Origin: Desulfurivibrio sp.
GTDB taxonomy: Bacteria > Desulfobacterota > Desulfobulbia > Desulfobulbales > Desulfurivibrionaceae
Assembly: GCA_013791995.1 (NCBI GenBank)
Contig: VMSS01000130.1
Span: forward strand, 1 to 36,970
Direction: 5' to 3'
Length of the DNA: 36,970 nucleotides
Below, piece by piece: positions 1-8,923 of the stretch; position 1 is the stretch's first letter, and each line of letters starts with the position of its first letter. Under the pieces are notes generated by a model, which did not search any database, was not told the origin of the DNA, and saw only the letters and a program-made list of their open reading frames with translations. The translations under genes and the position numbers were made by a program.

Positions 1-1167
1 GGAAATCCTGCCGAACTTGGGAGGGGTCACAATTTCAAATTTCAGGGGATCGCCATTTTCGTCCGTACCGGCAAGCTCAATGGACAAGGCCTCATTGGGC
101 TTTGTCATACGCCAGCGCGATTCGCTGGCCACCGGCGGCGCATTGGGCGGCGGAGCTGCAGGTTCGGCAACAACCGGCGGTATCCCCTCCATCCCAGCAA
201 CCTGCGTCTCCTGAGCGGGCGGCACGACGGGGACCGGCATCTCGCCTTTCTTGTTTTTCATGAAGTAATACCCCCCGCCACCGGCCAGCAGGATGAGGCA
301 AAACGCTGCAACAGCCATGTTTTTTTTCTTTCCGGCTTTCGTCGGTGGGGCAAAGGGGTGATCGGTGCCCGAAGCAGAGGGCTGTTCCCGGCTATTGTCC
401 ATTGTGGCCTCCGCTAGAAAATCCGGCACATCCGAAGCAGGAGCGGCAGTGGCAAAAATATCTTCTTCGCCCAACCCTCCCTGCGACGCTGTCCCACCAG
501 CATTTGTTGCTTCATCGGGGATATCGGGCAGGTCGCCAAAATCAAACTCATCATCATCAAACCCGCCATCATCCGGCAAACCAAAATTATCTTCTCCAGA
601 GGCGGTAGCCCCTGCTTTTCCGCTTTCGTTCTCAGCCACTTCGGCAAAAGTCACCGTTTCCGGACCAAATGACTCCTCTCCGTCCATATTGGAAAAAAGC
701 TGGTCAACGTCATCCTTGCTGGGAGCACCAAGACCATCGGCCACTACTGATTCGCCGGAACTCTTTTCTGCTCCCGCGCTGGCGAAAAGACCATCGATAT
801 CCGACTGGTCCAGGTCAAAATCGTCAGTAGCCGGGGACGCAGCCGCTGCTGGCGCTTCCCCGCCGCCAAGCAGGGAATCGATGTCAGACTGATCCAACTC
901 GGAAAATCCTTCGCCGCCTGCACCGGCGGAAACAGGCGCGGCCGCATCGCCGCCCCCAAAAAGGGCGTCAATATCGGATTGATCCAACTCACCTGCATCA
1001 TCATCGCCTGGTGTCGGTTCACTGGGAGCCGCCGTACCGCCACCGAGCAGGGAGTCGATGTCGGACTGGTCCAGTTCACCCGGAACTTCTTCCGGAGCCG
1101 CGGGCTTGTCTTCCGCAAGATCGGTAAGCCAGTCGTCTATTTCAAGGCCTGATTTTTCTTCTGCCAT
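1..1167 (-). CDS. Single-pass membrane protein with tandem FliM-N-terminus-like LDQSDIDxLLGGG motifs in its cytoplasmic part and a probable Ig/cadherin-like (Big_9-type) extracytoplasmic region; C-terminus beyond window edge
   Basis: Reverse-strand reading from ATG at 1165-1167 stays open to the window edge: MAEEKSGLEIDDWLTDLAEDKPAAPEEVPGELDQSDIDSLLGGG...ELDQSDIDALFGGG...ELDQSDIDSLLGGG...LDQSDIDGLF...KKKNMAVAAFCLILLAGGGGYYFMKNKKG...ENGDPLKFEIVTPPKFGRI. Absent from the ORF track because no stop lies within the window. Confidence 0.85.
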   Translation of the reverse strand, partial: MAEEKSGLEIDDWLTDLAEDKPAAPEEVPGELDQSDIDSLLGGGTAAPSEPTPGDDDAGELDQSDIDALFGGGDAAAPVSAGAGGEGFSELDQSDIDSLLGGGEAPAAAASPATDDFDLDQSDIDGLFASAGAEKSSGESVVADGLGAPSKDDVDQLFSNMDGEESFGPETVTFAEVAENESGKAGATASGEDNFGLPDDGGFDDDEFDFGDLPDIPDEATNAGGTASQGGLGEEDIFATAAPASDVPDFLAEATMDNSREQPSASGTDHPFAPPTKAGKKKNMAVAAFCLILLAGGGGYYFMKNKKGEMPVPVVPPAQETQVAGMEGIPPVVAEPAAPPPNAPPVASESRWRMTKPNEALSIELAGTDENGDPLKFEIVTPPKFGRIS

Positions 1168-1202
1168 ACCCTCACCCGATACTTAGCGGCTCACATAGTC
1201 GC

Positions 1203-1748
1203 TTACTGCATATATACATAACTATGGAGCGCCCGATAAATGGGTTCCGACATCTCAACATTCACCACGTAGGAGCGACGCTCGCCCCGGGTATTCACCG
1301 CTATAATATGAATCCGCAGATACCCGTCCACTTCCTGGAGAATTCCGGAAACCCGCTGTTCATTCTCGCCTGGTGCTGCTGACCGCCACACGGCCAGCGA
1401 CTCGTTGCTGATCACCGCGGCCATTTGCTCGGCCAGGGTCGCGCCAAGCAGGGAAACCCTTTGCCTGGTTGAAAATTCGCTGAGAACAATAAACGGCTCG
1501 ATGGTCACCGGCTCGACCGCAAAAAAACCGTGCATCTGCTCCATTGCGTCACTGCCAACCATGGCCACCAAGCCGGTGAGCGACGTGTAGTTTCTCTGCT
1601 GACTGATCACCCCGTCGCCTGTCCCACCCCGACCATCCTCCTCTTTTTCCACGGCCAAGGACCCGGTTGCCCAAAAAACGCAGAGCAGAACAAGCAGTAT
1701 CGCGGGCGTCGGAATACCAATTTTTTTGACAGCTCCAGATATCGTCAT
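1203..1748 (-). CDS. Secreted FlgO-like protein (N-terminal signal sequence)
   Basis: 181-aa ORF; hydrophobic N-terminus; central FIVLSEFSTRQRVSLLGATLAEQMAAVISNE resembles FlgO-domain proteins; same direction as two further FlgO-like genes. Confidence 0.7.
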   Translation of the reverse strand: MTISGAVKKIGIPTPAILLVLLCVFWATGSLAVEKEEDGRGGTGDGVISQQRNYTSLTGLVAMVGSDAMEQMHGFFAVEPVTIEPFIVLSEFSTRQRVSLLGATLAEQMAAVISNESLAVWRSAAPGENEQRVSGILQEVDGYLRIHIIAVNTRGERRSYVVNVEMSEPIYRALHSYVYMQ

Positions 1749-1762
1749 GCGCGGCGCTCCTC

Positions 1763-2521
1763 TTACCGGCCAATGCCCTTTACGGCAATTTTATAGGGCG
1801 GCACAGACGGCTGGAACAAGCCGAGCAGTTCCCGGTTAAGCGGCATTGAGTAACGCCAGGAGGTCTTGACTGTCCCGTCGCTGAGACGGACAAGACGACC
1901 TTGGATAATCAGGGTTTTGCGGGTATTGGAAAAGGTGGTCACCACAACATATTCGAGTTCGGGCGCTCTGTCCGCCAACTCGCCGATGTTTCGGGTAAGG
2001 ATGAATTCTCCGGTTTGAGGCAAGATGGTGATCTCCTTGCCCATGCGCAGCTCTGTTACTTTGAGGCCGCGGTCCGTCAGGTCGGTAAGCAGGTATTCTC
2101 CCATGACTCGGCCGAACTCGGTATCCCGCTTGAGATCGGAAAGGGGCACGGCATTGACCACCGCAATCCTGCCAGTGAAATTCTTATCGCTTTCTTCCTG
2201 CATGTTGTAGAAAATCTTTCCGGCCACATCCTTGGACATTTCCGAAAGGAGACTTTCCGTTCCCATGGTTTTTGAAGTATCCGACATGTACTGATAGACG
2301 TTATACTTGGTCGGCACCCTGCGCACTTCCGCCGTTGATTGTGCCGGGGTGGAGGCAGCCTTACCCGGAGCCTCCGGTGCCGGCGTCAAAACGGCCTTGG
2401 CCATTCTGACTTCCGTCGTGCCCTCGGGCTTGGCCTCCTGCTTGACGGTCACACATGCCGTGCCACCAAACAGAACCAGCACCAGGCAACAGAATATCGC
2501 TTTTCTACTTCCCTTTTTCAT
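1763..2521 (-). CDS. FlgO-family lipoprotein
   Basis: 252-aa ORF with lipobox (LVLFGGTAC) and FlgO-like core (IAVVNAVPLSDLKRDTEFGRVMGEYLLTDLTDRGLKVTELRMGKEI). Confidence 0.75.
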   Translation of the reverse strand: MKKGSRKAIFCCLVLVLFGGTACVTVKQEAKPEGTTEVRMAKAVLTPAPEAPGKAASTPAQSTAEVRRVPTKYNVYQYMSDTSKTMGTESLLSEMSKDVAGKIFYNMQEESDKNFTGRIAVVNAVPLSDLKRDTEFGRVMGEYLLTDLTDRGLKVTELRMGKEITILPQTGEFILTRNIGELADRAPELEYVVVTTFSNTRKTLIIQGRLVRLSDGTVKTSWRYSMPLNRELLGLFQPSVPPYKIAVKGIGR

Positions 2522-2593
2522 CCTGTCCTCCCTGAACCGTTATGCTTTCTTCCCGTGAAAATCATGTTTCTGTGCGTCCCTGCGGATATACTA

Positions 2594-3295
2594 TCATAAC
2601 TCAAGTTTTTTCAAATAGAGCGGCTCTGGTTTTCCCTCCCGGACGGAGGCGCTGTCCGCAAGCAGCAGCTCGGCCAGTTGATTTCTCGGGATTATGGCGG
2701 TAGCCGAGGAGAGGAGTTTAGCACTCCTGTTGTCGATGATCCTGGCATTGATGACAATACTGTCTTTGTTGGGGGTGTAGGTGCCGGTGAGCATGGCACC
2801 TGCGGCCACGGTCTGGCTGATCTCGTTGGGGTTTCGCGAAAGGCCGAATTCGCCGCGTTTTTCCTGAAGCATGACAGCCTGGCTCTTCCGGATTTCAAGC
2901 ACATCGTAATGGCGCTGCTGCATCTCGTTCATCAGTTGCTCTGCCAGATACCGGCCCAAAGACGAAGTTCGGGAAAGTTTTTTCAGCTCCACAAAGGTGC
3001 AGATCATAACGCCCTGGCCCAGATCGCCGTTTTCCGGATCAGCATCCGCCAGATTGCGGAACAGCTCGTTGGCCAACCCCTGTATCTCGGTGGGCGAGGC
3101 AGCGGCTTCATTCACCGTGAGCGGCGGGGATACAACCGGAGCAACGGTTTCCACTATGGGTTTTTGGGGTTTGTCCTGGGTGAAAGGCCAAAAGGCCAAG
3201 GCCTGAACCGGGAAAAAAAGCAGGGCAAGCGCCACTATTAGAGGATAGAAAGAAGGGGTCGGTCGGACAAAGTAGTGTTTCCTTGGCAATTGCAT
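2594..3295 (-). CDS. FlgO-family secreted protein
   Basis: ORF 2594..3391; internal ATG at 3295 has an AAGGAG ribosome-binding site and is followed by a signal peptide (MQLPRKHYFVRPTPSFYPLIVALALLFFPVQALA); FlgO-like core VMICTFVELKKLSRTSSLGRYLAEQLMNEMQQRHYDVLEIRKSQ. Confidence 0.75.
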   Translation of the reverse strand: MQLPRKHYFVRPTPSFYPLIVALALLFFPVQALAFWPFTQDKPQKPIVETVAPVVSPPLTVNEAAASPTEIQGLANELFRNLADADPENGDLGQGVMICTFVELKKLSRTSSLGRYLAEQLMNEMQQRHYDVLEIRKSQAVMLQEKRGEFGLSRNPNEISQTVAAGAMLTGTYTPNKDSIVINARIIDNRSAKLLSSATAIIPRNQLAELLLADSASVREGKPEPLYLKKLEL

Positions 3296-3604
3296 ATGTC
3301 GCCGTTCTCCTTTATTATGTGGCCCCGGAAAAGCCGTTTCCGGGCGCCAAACGCCATTGGCGGAAAAAACTCCCGGTTTGTCCTTAATCATCGGTTGGAT
3401 AATACTTTGTCTTTAACAAAAAATTCTTTTCAGATTGAGAGGATAGCCCATTGACCCCTTCCAGATCGTGTCAGTTGGAGCTTGTTTCGCTCTCCGACAA
3501 CCATATATGGTATAACCATTGAGACAGCCAGCTACATCTTGCGGAAAAGCACAACGAATCCCAGCACTGATTTTTTTTCTGCAATCCGCTCACGAGGTGG
3601 GGGT

Positions 3605-4105
3605 ATGACCGACCCGGAAAGTTTGCTGGCGGAAGAGATTCTCATTGTCCGTCACTCCGGAGAGATTCCGGAAATCGCCTTCCACGGTTCCCTGTATTAT
3701 CTTTGCGAAGATCCGACCGGACCCCAACTCACGCTGACGGAAAAAGAGCGGGATGTTCTGCGCCAGCAGGTGGTGGCCCGTTACCGGGAGATTCTGCTGC
3801 GGGACCTTAACCCGGATAATCGGGACGCCACCATCTACCGGGGGTTGAAACGCTGCATTTTTAATTGGGAGCGGCTCGGTAAATTCTGCAAGCGGCAGGG
3901 CCTGGCCGTTGAAGATGTCCGCCAGGAGATCGCCAGGGCCTTGCGCTCTTTTCTGCATCAGGAGGCGAACGAGGTCCGGGCAGGGCTCCGGCACTCCTGC
4001 CTCAACTGCACTAAAGAGGAACTGGGGATTTTTGCCGGGGCAATAGGAGTCCGACCGGAGGAGCTGCCGGAAGGACTTGAGATGCTCTTCTGCACCCCGG
4101 CTTAA
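3605..4105 (+). CDS. Conserved hypothetical protein
   Basis: ORF 3482..4105; ATG at 3605 (MTDPESLLAEEILIV) has purine-rich GAGGTGGGGG upstream; no family recognised. Confidence 0.65.
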   Translation: MTDPESLLAEEILIVRHSGEIPEIAFHGSLYYLCEDPTGPQLTLTEKERDVLRQQVVARYREILLRDLNPDNRDATIYRGLKRCIFNWERLGKFCKRQGLAVEDVRQEIARALRSFLHQEANEVRAGLRHSCLNCTKEELGIFAGAIGVRPEELPEGLEMLFCTPA

Positions 4106-4242
4106 AAGAAGTTGAACAAAGTCGTCTCACCGGTGAAAACCGGTGCCCAGTTTTTCTGCAGTTATCCTAAAAATGACTGGTTTCCGGCTTTCGCCGGAAT
4201 GACAAAATATCGCGATTTACGCCTTGTTACACGCCGATCAAA

Positions 4243-5532
4243 TTACACAGTACGGATTTTTTTGATCAAGGAGGTGGTGGAGTAACTTTCCACCAGAGGG
4301 ATGGAGAGGACCCGGCCGCCCGCGGCCAGCACCTCCGGCGCGCCGACTATTTTTTCCACCGGCCAGTCTCCGCCCTTTACCAGCACATCGGGCATCAGGG
4401 TCGCGATGAGCTTTTGCGGCGTTTCTTCCCCGAAAATCACCACATGGTCCACACAGCCCAAGGCCGCGATAACCCTGGCCCTGCTCTGCTCATGGTTCAT
4501 TGGCCGGTCATCGCCCTTGCCTAAGGCCCGCACCGACGAATCGCTGTTGACCCCGACCACCAGACAATCGCCTTCCCCGCGGGCCTGCTCCAGATAGGTA
4601 ACATGCCCCTGATGCAGGATATCGAAACAGCCGTTGGTGAACACCACCTTGCGGCCCACCGCCCTGTATCGGACAGTCAATGCAGCCAACTCATCAAGTT
4701 CCATGATCTTGTCCTGATCGTAAAACCTGTACGGAGTGACCCCCGCCGTGTTGAAGCGCTGCCTGATCTCCCGCATCCCGGCCGGATCGATTTCGACCCA
4801 GGCTTCGGTTGGTTCTGCTCCACCCTCGGCCATAATCGTGCCATCCGGCCCGATTATCAGAGAATGGCCGCCGAACTCCGTTTTTCCGTTAATGCCGCAC
4901 CGGTTGCAAGCCACCACAGCAATCTGGTTTTCAATAGCGCGGGCCTGCGCCAGAGTCCGCCAATGCTCCCGACGGGCTGCGGGCCACTGTGCGCTCACCA
5001 CCAGAAGTTCCGCGCCTTGGGCGACCTGCGTTTTGGCCAGATCGGGAAACCGGAGGTCGTAGCAAACCATCCCGGCCACTGTCCCGAGTTCGGTATCAAT
5101 CGGCTGGGGGTTGTTCCCGGCGCTGAAATACTGATTTTCGGTCATGGGGACGAAGAGCTGCTGCTTGCGGATCGACCCGGAAACTCCGCCCGGCCCGACA
5201 ATGTACAGGGTATTATAGATGGTGCTGTCGACCTCGGTGAGCACCTCCTCGGGCAAAGAACCGGCCAGATAAATGGAGTACTGTCCGGCTAGTCGCTGCA
5301 TTTCTTCCAGCACCTCCACCGTCTGCAGGGCAAAATGCTGGAGCCGATCGTAGGCAAAGCCGCAGCTCCACAACTCAGGCAAGACGATAATGCCGGGACC
5401 TTCAGGGGCCAGACGGGCCAGAGCCGCACGCACCGTGGCAAGATTCGCCGCCGGTTCGCCCTGCTGCACGTCAAACTGCACAAACCCGGCATGGTAACAG
5501 GGAGAATTAATCTCGGTGATGTTTGTATTCAT
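4243..5532 (-). CDS. Fusion protein: N-terminal carbon-nitrogen hydrolase (nitrilase superfamily) and C-terminal RfaE2/HldE-C-like nucleotidyltransferase
   Basis: Nitrilase catalytic triad contexts PELWSCGF (E), IRKQQLFVP (K), GMVCYDLRFPDL (C); C-terminal VVFTNGCFDILHQGHVTYLEQAR...LVKGGDWPVEKIVGAPEV typical of RfaE2. Start chosen at MNTNITEINSP (5532); the ORF itself extends to 5805. Confidence 0.85.
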   Translation of the reverse strand: MNTNITEINSPCYHAGFVQFDVQQGEPAANLATVRAALARLAPEGPGIIVLPELWSCGFAYDRLQHFALQTVEVLEEMQRLAGQYSIYLAGSLPEEVLTEVDSTIYNTLYIVGPGGVSGSIRKQQLFVPMTENQYFSAGNNPQPIDTELGTVAGMVCYDLRFPDLAKTQVAQGAELLVVSAQWPAARREHWRTLAQARAIENQIAVVACNRCGINGKTEFGGHSLIIGPDGTIMAEGGAEPTEAWVEIDPAGMREIRQRFNTAGVTPYRFYDQDKIMELDELAALTVRYRAVGRKVVFTNGCFDILHQGHVTYLEQARGEGDCLVVGVNSDSSVRALGKGDDRPMNHEQSRARVIAALGCVDHVVIFGEETPQKLIATLMPDVLVKGGDWPVEKIVGAPEVLAAGGRVLSIPLVESYSTTSLIKKIRTV

Positions 5533-5749
5533 GGAGTAAGAATGACCCGCTCCACCGTTTTTGTCAATATGAGGTTGCAAGGGTGCGTGCAACCCTGTTG
5601 TTTCAGTATTGACAGCCTGTCTGCCGTATGGGATGTTTTGGGTATGCTTGGAAACAAGCGTGTGTTCAAGGTTTGCGGAAAACAGCGCCCAACTTTTGGC
5701 AACCGCCGCAACGCATTGGTAACCACAAAACAGGCATTCAACCGCATCT

Positions 5750-7882
5750 ATGGAAGTCACCCTCGCCCTTGCCATCCTCCTCGGAGTCGGTTTTGCCGCG
5801 GCCAAGCTCGGTCAACTGGTCCGTCTGCCTTCGGTCACAGGATATGTCTGCGCCGGTCTCATCCTCGGTCCTTCGGGCTTTGCCTTCATCACCCCGGAAC
5901 TCATCGGAGACAAGCTCGCCCACTTCAACCAGATCGCCTTGATGCTGATTGCCTTCGGTATCGGCGAGCACCTTGAGCTGAAACGGCTTAAAAAAACAGC
6001 GCGCACGGTTTTTTCCATCGGTTTTCTCGAAGCATTCCTCGCCTTTGCTTTTGTCGCGACCGCCATTTTCCTGATTGCTTTCTTTTTGGATCTGGGCCCG
6101 GCTGACTGGGTGTTGCGCCATTACCTGGCGCTTGCCGTGCTCCTCGGCTCCGTTGCCATTGCCACCGCACCGGCTTCCACCCTCTCGGTGATGCGGGAAA
6201 TGCGGGCAAAAGGGACCTGGACCACAACCCTCTTCCAGGTGGTTGCCATTGACAACGGGCTGGCAATCATGGCTTTCGGCATAGCCGCCTCCCTGATCCG
6301 GCATTTTGGTGAGGGGGGCAGCGGTACGGCGCTGGGAGGGTGTTTGATCAGTCTTCTGGAAATCGCCGGTTCCCTGCTGCTCGGGGTGCTGACCGGCCTG
6401 ATCATCGCCTATGTCGGCTCAAAAATAAAACGACGCAGCGAGATGTTAACCGCAGGTCTCGCCCTTTTGCTGCTTTGCGGAGAAACAGCCACTTTCCTCG
6501 ATTTTTCCCCCTTGCTTGCCGGGATGGCCGCAGGGTTTACCATTGTCAATCGAGACAGCCGGGATGTTCGTTTTTTCCGAACCTTGAACAGTTTTGAATC
6601 TCCGATTTATGTCCTCTTTTTTACCCTGGCAGGGGTGCATTTTAATCTCAAAGAGTTCGCCGTTGCCGGGGGATTGGGGCTTGTCTATTTCTTTTGCCGG
6701 GCCGGAGGGAAAAACCTCGGGGCGCGGCTGGGAGCACAGTTTTCCAACGCCCTACCCTCCGTCCGGTTTTTTTTAGGACAGGCCCTGGTGCCGCAGGCCG
6801 GTGTCGCCATCGCCCTCATATTTCTCACCGAGTCCACCCCGGAATTGCAAATCTATACCCCCTTCCTCACTCCGATCGTGCTGGCCGGGGTATTCCTTGC
6901 GGAGCTTGCCGGCCCGGTTTTGGCCCGGCAAGCTGTGGTTAAGGCGGGCGAAGCATGCATTATCGAACCATGCCCCGCAAAATGCGAAGAGGGGCAGCAC
7001 ACAACAACCGACCTCAACCCCGAGTCCGTGCAGTTGATCCCCTGGTCCTGGGAAAAACTTGTTCCGCCTGTCCAACAGGAAGGGCAGGTTATTTTCGGCG
7101 CCGCGCACATGGCCACCGTTGCCGGATTGGCAAGGATGTCCACGATCATCGCCCACCATCATAATGCCCGTCCCTGCGCGGTTCGCGTTATTCCAAAAAC
7201 TCTCGGCAGATACTATGGAGAGCTGCAGGCGGAAACAAGGCTTCTCTTTGCGGTTGAGACGGCTGAGGTGAAAAATATCGGTTATGAGCTGAACACGGCA
7301 ATAGTACAGGAAAATAATGTGGCGGACGGCATCCTCGCCCAGGCGGAAAGCACGAAAACCTTTGCCATCGTCCTCGGCCATCCGCTGCAGGGAACCCACA
7401 AGGAGTTTGAAAAGGTTGTCGAACAGGTTGTCTGCCGCGCCACCTGCCCGGTGATCATCGTCCGCTTTGCCGGAGTGCTCCACACGGAGCATATTCTTGT
7501 CCCGGTGACGGGCAGCGAGGATATCATTGCCTTAAAGGATATAATCTGCGCCCTGGGCAAGGTGGGGGAACATCGCATCACCCTGCTGGGGGTTTTGCCG
7601 TCCGATGAAAGGGAGGAGGATATTGACGCCGCCCGCAAAAAAATGGAATCCTGGAGCCATGCCGTCGGCTTGGACAGCTGCGTCTGCTCCAAAGTCATTG
7701 CCACGGAAGCACGACTGGAAGCCATCGTCGAAGCGGCGGCCGAACATGATCTGGTCGTGATGTCCAGCACCTTCAGCCAGGGCCTTGAGCGGATTGTCTT
7801 CGGCTCGCTGGCGGAAAACGTGGCGCAACACTGCGGCAAGCCCATGCTCATTATTTACTCCCCAAATTCCCAGCGCACATAG
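5750..7882 (+). CDS. CPA2-type monovalent cation:proton antiporter with C-terminal universal-stress-protein domains
   Basis: 710-aa ORF with multi-TM KefB-like N-terminus (GYVCAGLILGPSGFAFITPELIGDKL...) and Usp-like C-terminus (HTEHILVPVTGSEDII...DLVVMSSTFSQGLERIVFGSLAENVAQHCGKPMLII). Confidence 0.88.
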   Translation: MEVTLALAILLGVGFAAAKLGQLVRLPSVTGYVCAGLILGPSGFAFITPELIGDKLAHFNQIALMLIAFGIGEHLELKRLKKTARTVFSIGFLEAFLAFAFVATAIFLIAFFLDLGPADWVLRHYLALAVLLGSVAIATAPASTLSVMREMRAKGTWTTTLFQVVAIDNGLAIMAFGIAASLIRHFGEGGSGTALGGCLISLLEIAGSLLLGVLTGLIIAYVGSKIKRRSEMLTAGLALLLLCGETATFLDFSPLLAGMAAGFTIVNRDSRDVRFFRTLNSFESPIYVLFFTLAGVHFNLKEFAVAGGLGLVYFFCRAGGKNLGARLGAQFSNALPSVRFFLGQALVPQAGVAIALIFLTESTPELQIYTPFLTPIVLAGVFLAELAGPVLARQAVVKAGEACIIEPCPAKCEEGQHTTTDLNPESVQLIPWSWEKLVPPVQQEGQVIFGAAHMATVAGLARMSTIIAHHHNARPCAVRVIPKTLGRYYGELQAETRLLFAVETAEVKNIGYELNTAIVQENNVADGILAQAESTKTFAIVLGHPLQGTHKEFEKVVEQVVCRATCPVIIVRFAGVLHTEHILVPVTGSEDIIALKDIICALGKVGEHRITLLGVLPSDEREEDIDAARKKMESWSHAVGLDSCVCSKVIATEARLEAIVEAAAEHDLVVMSSTFSQGLERIVFGSLAENVAQHCGKPMLIIYSPNSQRT

Positions 7883-8107
7883 CGGGGAAAAAAGCAGCAG
7901 GATCTTGCGAGAACGCTGAACCGGTAGGGTGCTGTTTCTTCTCTGGCGACCAAACACTTAATATTCTTGAATAGCTCCATATTGTCAGGTAGATATGGAA
8001 TACCCTGTTCATTGTAAGCTGAAATTGTCTGGTCCGTTGGACCCCTTTTCAGGGGATGTACCTGAGCAATAATACTATTGCCAGCACCCACAAAAAATAA
8101 CGGAAAT

Positions 8108-8848
8108 ATGGCACTCGCGAGCTTTTCCTACAAATTATTATCGGTTATTTCTGTGTTCATAGGGAGCATATCCCTTGTTCTGTTCTTTGCCTTTGTTCTT
8201 GGTGGACCCCTAAAAATAATTGACCTGAAGTTAGACGACACAGGAACATTGCTGACAAACACATTCCTCTCTGTCATGTATTTCGTTCAACACAGTTTAA
8301 TGATCAGGGACTCAATACGTAGTAAAATTATAAAAATACTACCGAATGAATCTTTTTACGCTTTCCACTCAATCAGTTCAGGCACAACACTCTTTTTGGT
8401 AATCATCTTCTGGCAAGAAAGTCCCTCAATAATCACATCTTTCGCTGAGCCCTATTGTGTGATATTGAGGCTTCTGCAATTTATTTCTATTTTAGGGCTG
8501 ATATGGGGAGTGAAATCCTTAAAAACCTTTGACCCTTTTGGCAGAAAACAAATTTCTAAATTTATAAAAAATAAAAAGGCGGAGCAAGAAAATCAATTTG
8601 TATACAGTGGACCTTACAACTTCATTCGCCATCCATTCTATTTTTTCATTCTCATAATGATCTGGGCCTACCCAATAATTTCGGCAGACAGATTGTTATT
8701 TATATGTCTTTGGACAGGTTGGATAATTATTGGAACGATTCTTGAGGAAAAGGATCTTGTTAACCAAATTGGCGAGGAATATCGAGAATATAAAAAGAAA
8801 GTGCCAATGCTTATTCCATATAAAATATTCACAAAATTAGAAAAATAA
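8108..8848 (+). CDS. NnrU/isoprenylcysteine-methyltransferase-like integral membrane protein
   Basis: Multi-TM ORF with C-terminal GPYNFIRHPFYFFILIMIWAYPIIS...EEKDLVNQIGEEYREYKKKVPMLIPY, typical of PEMT/NnrU-like membrane methyltransferases; markedly AT-rich relative to flanks. Confidence 0.75.
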   Translation: MALASFSYKLLSVISVFIGSISLVLFFAFVLGGPLKIIDLKLDDTGTLLTNTFLSVMYFVQHSLMIRDSIRSKIIKILPNESFYAFHSISSGTTLFLVIIFWQESPSIITSFAEPYCVILRLLQFISILGLIWGVKSLKTFDPFGRKQISKFIKNKKAEQENQFVYSGPYNFIRHPFYFFILIMIWAYPIISADRLLFICLWTGWIIIGTILEEKDLVNQIGEEYREYKKKVPMLIPYKIFTKLEK

Positions 8849-8923
8849 AGCGGCACCGGTCTGGTGCTGGTCGTTTCGGCGACCGCCGTCATCGCGGATG
8901 TGCTGTCCGGGGTGTTCAACTAG
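8849..8923 (+). pseudogene. 3' remnant of a GC-rich membrane-protein gene
   Basis: In-frame SGTGLVLVVSATAVIADVLSGVFN* directly after the stop of the AT-rich ORF, with no start codon or 5' part; abrupt composition change. Confidence 0.45.

Noticed and set aside
1039-1077. Tandem motif DNA as a CRISPR or satellite array
   Set aside because: Repetition is at the protein level with divergent codons and variable linkers; it is part of one open reading frame.
2678-3241. Long plus-strand ORF antisense to the FlgO-like gene
   Set aside because: The minus-strand frame has signal peptide, RBS and domain support; the antisense ORF is a GC-rich shadow ORF.
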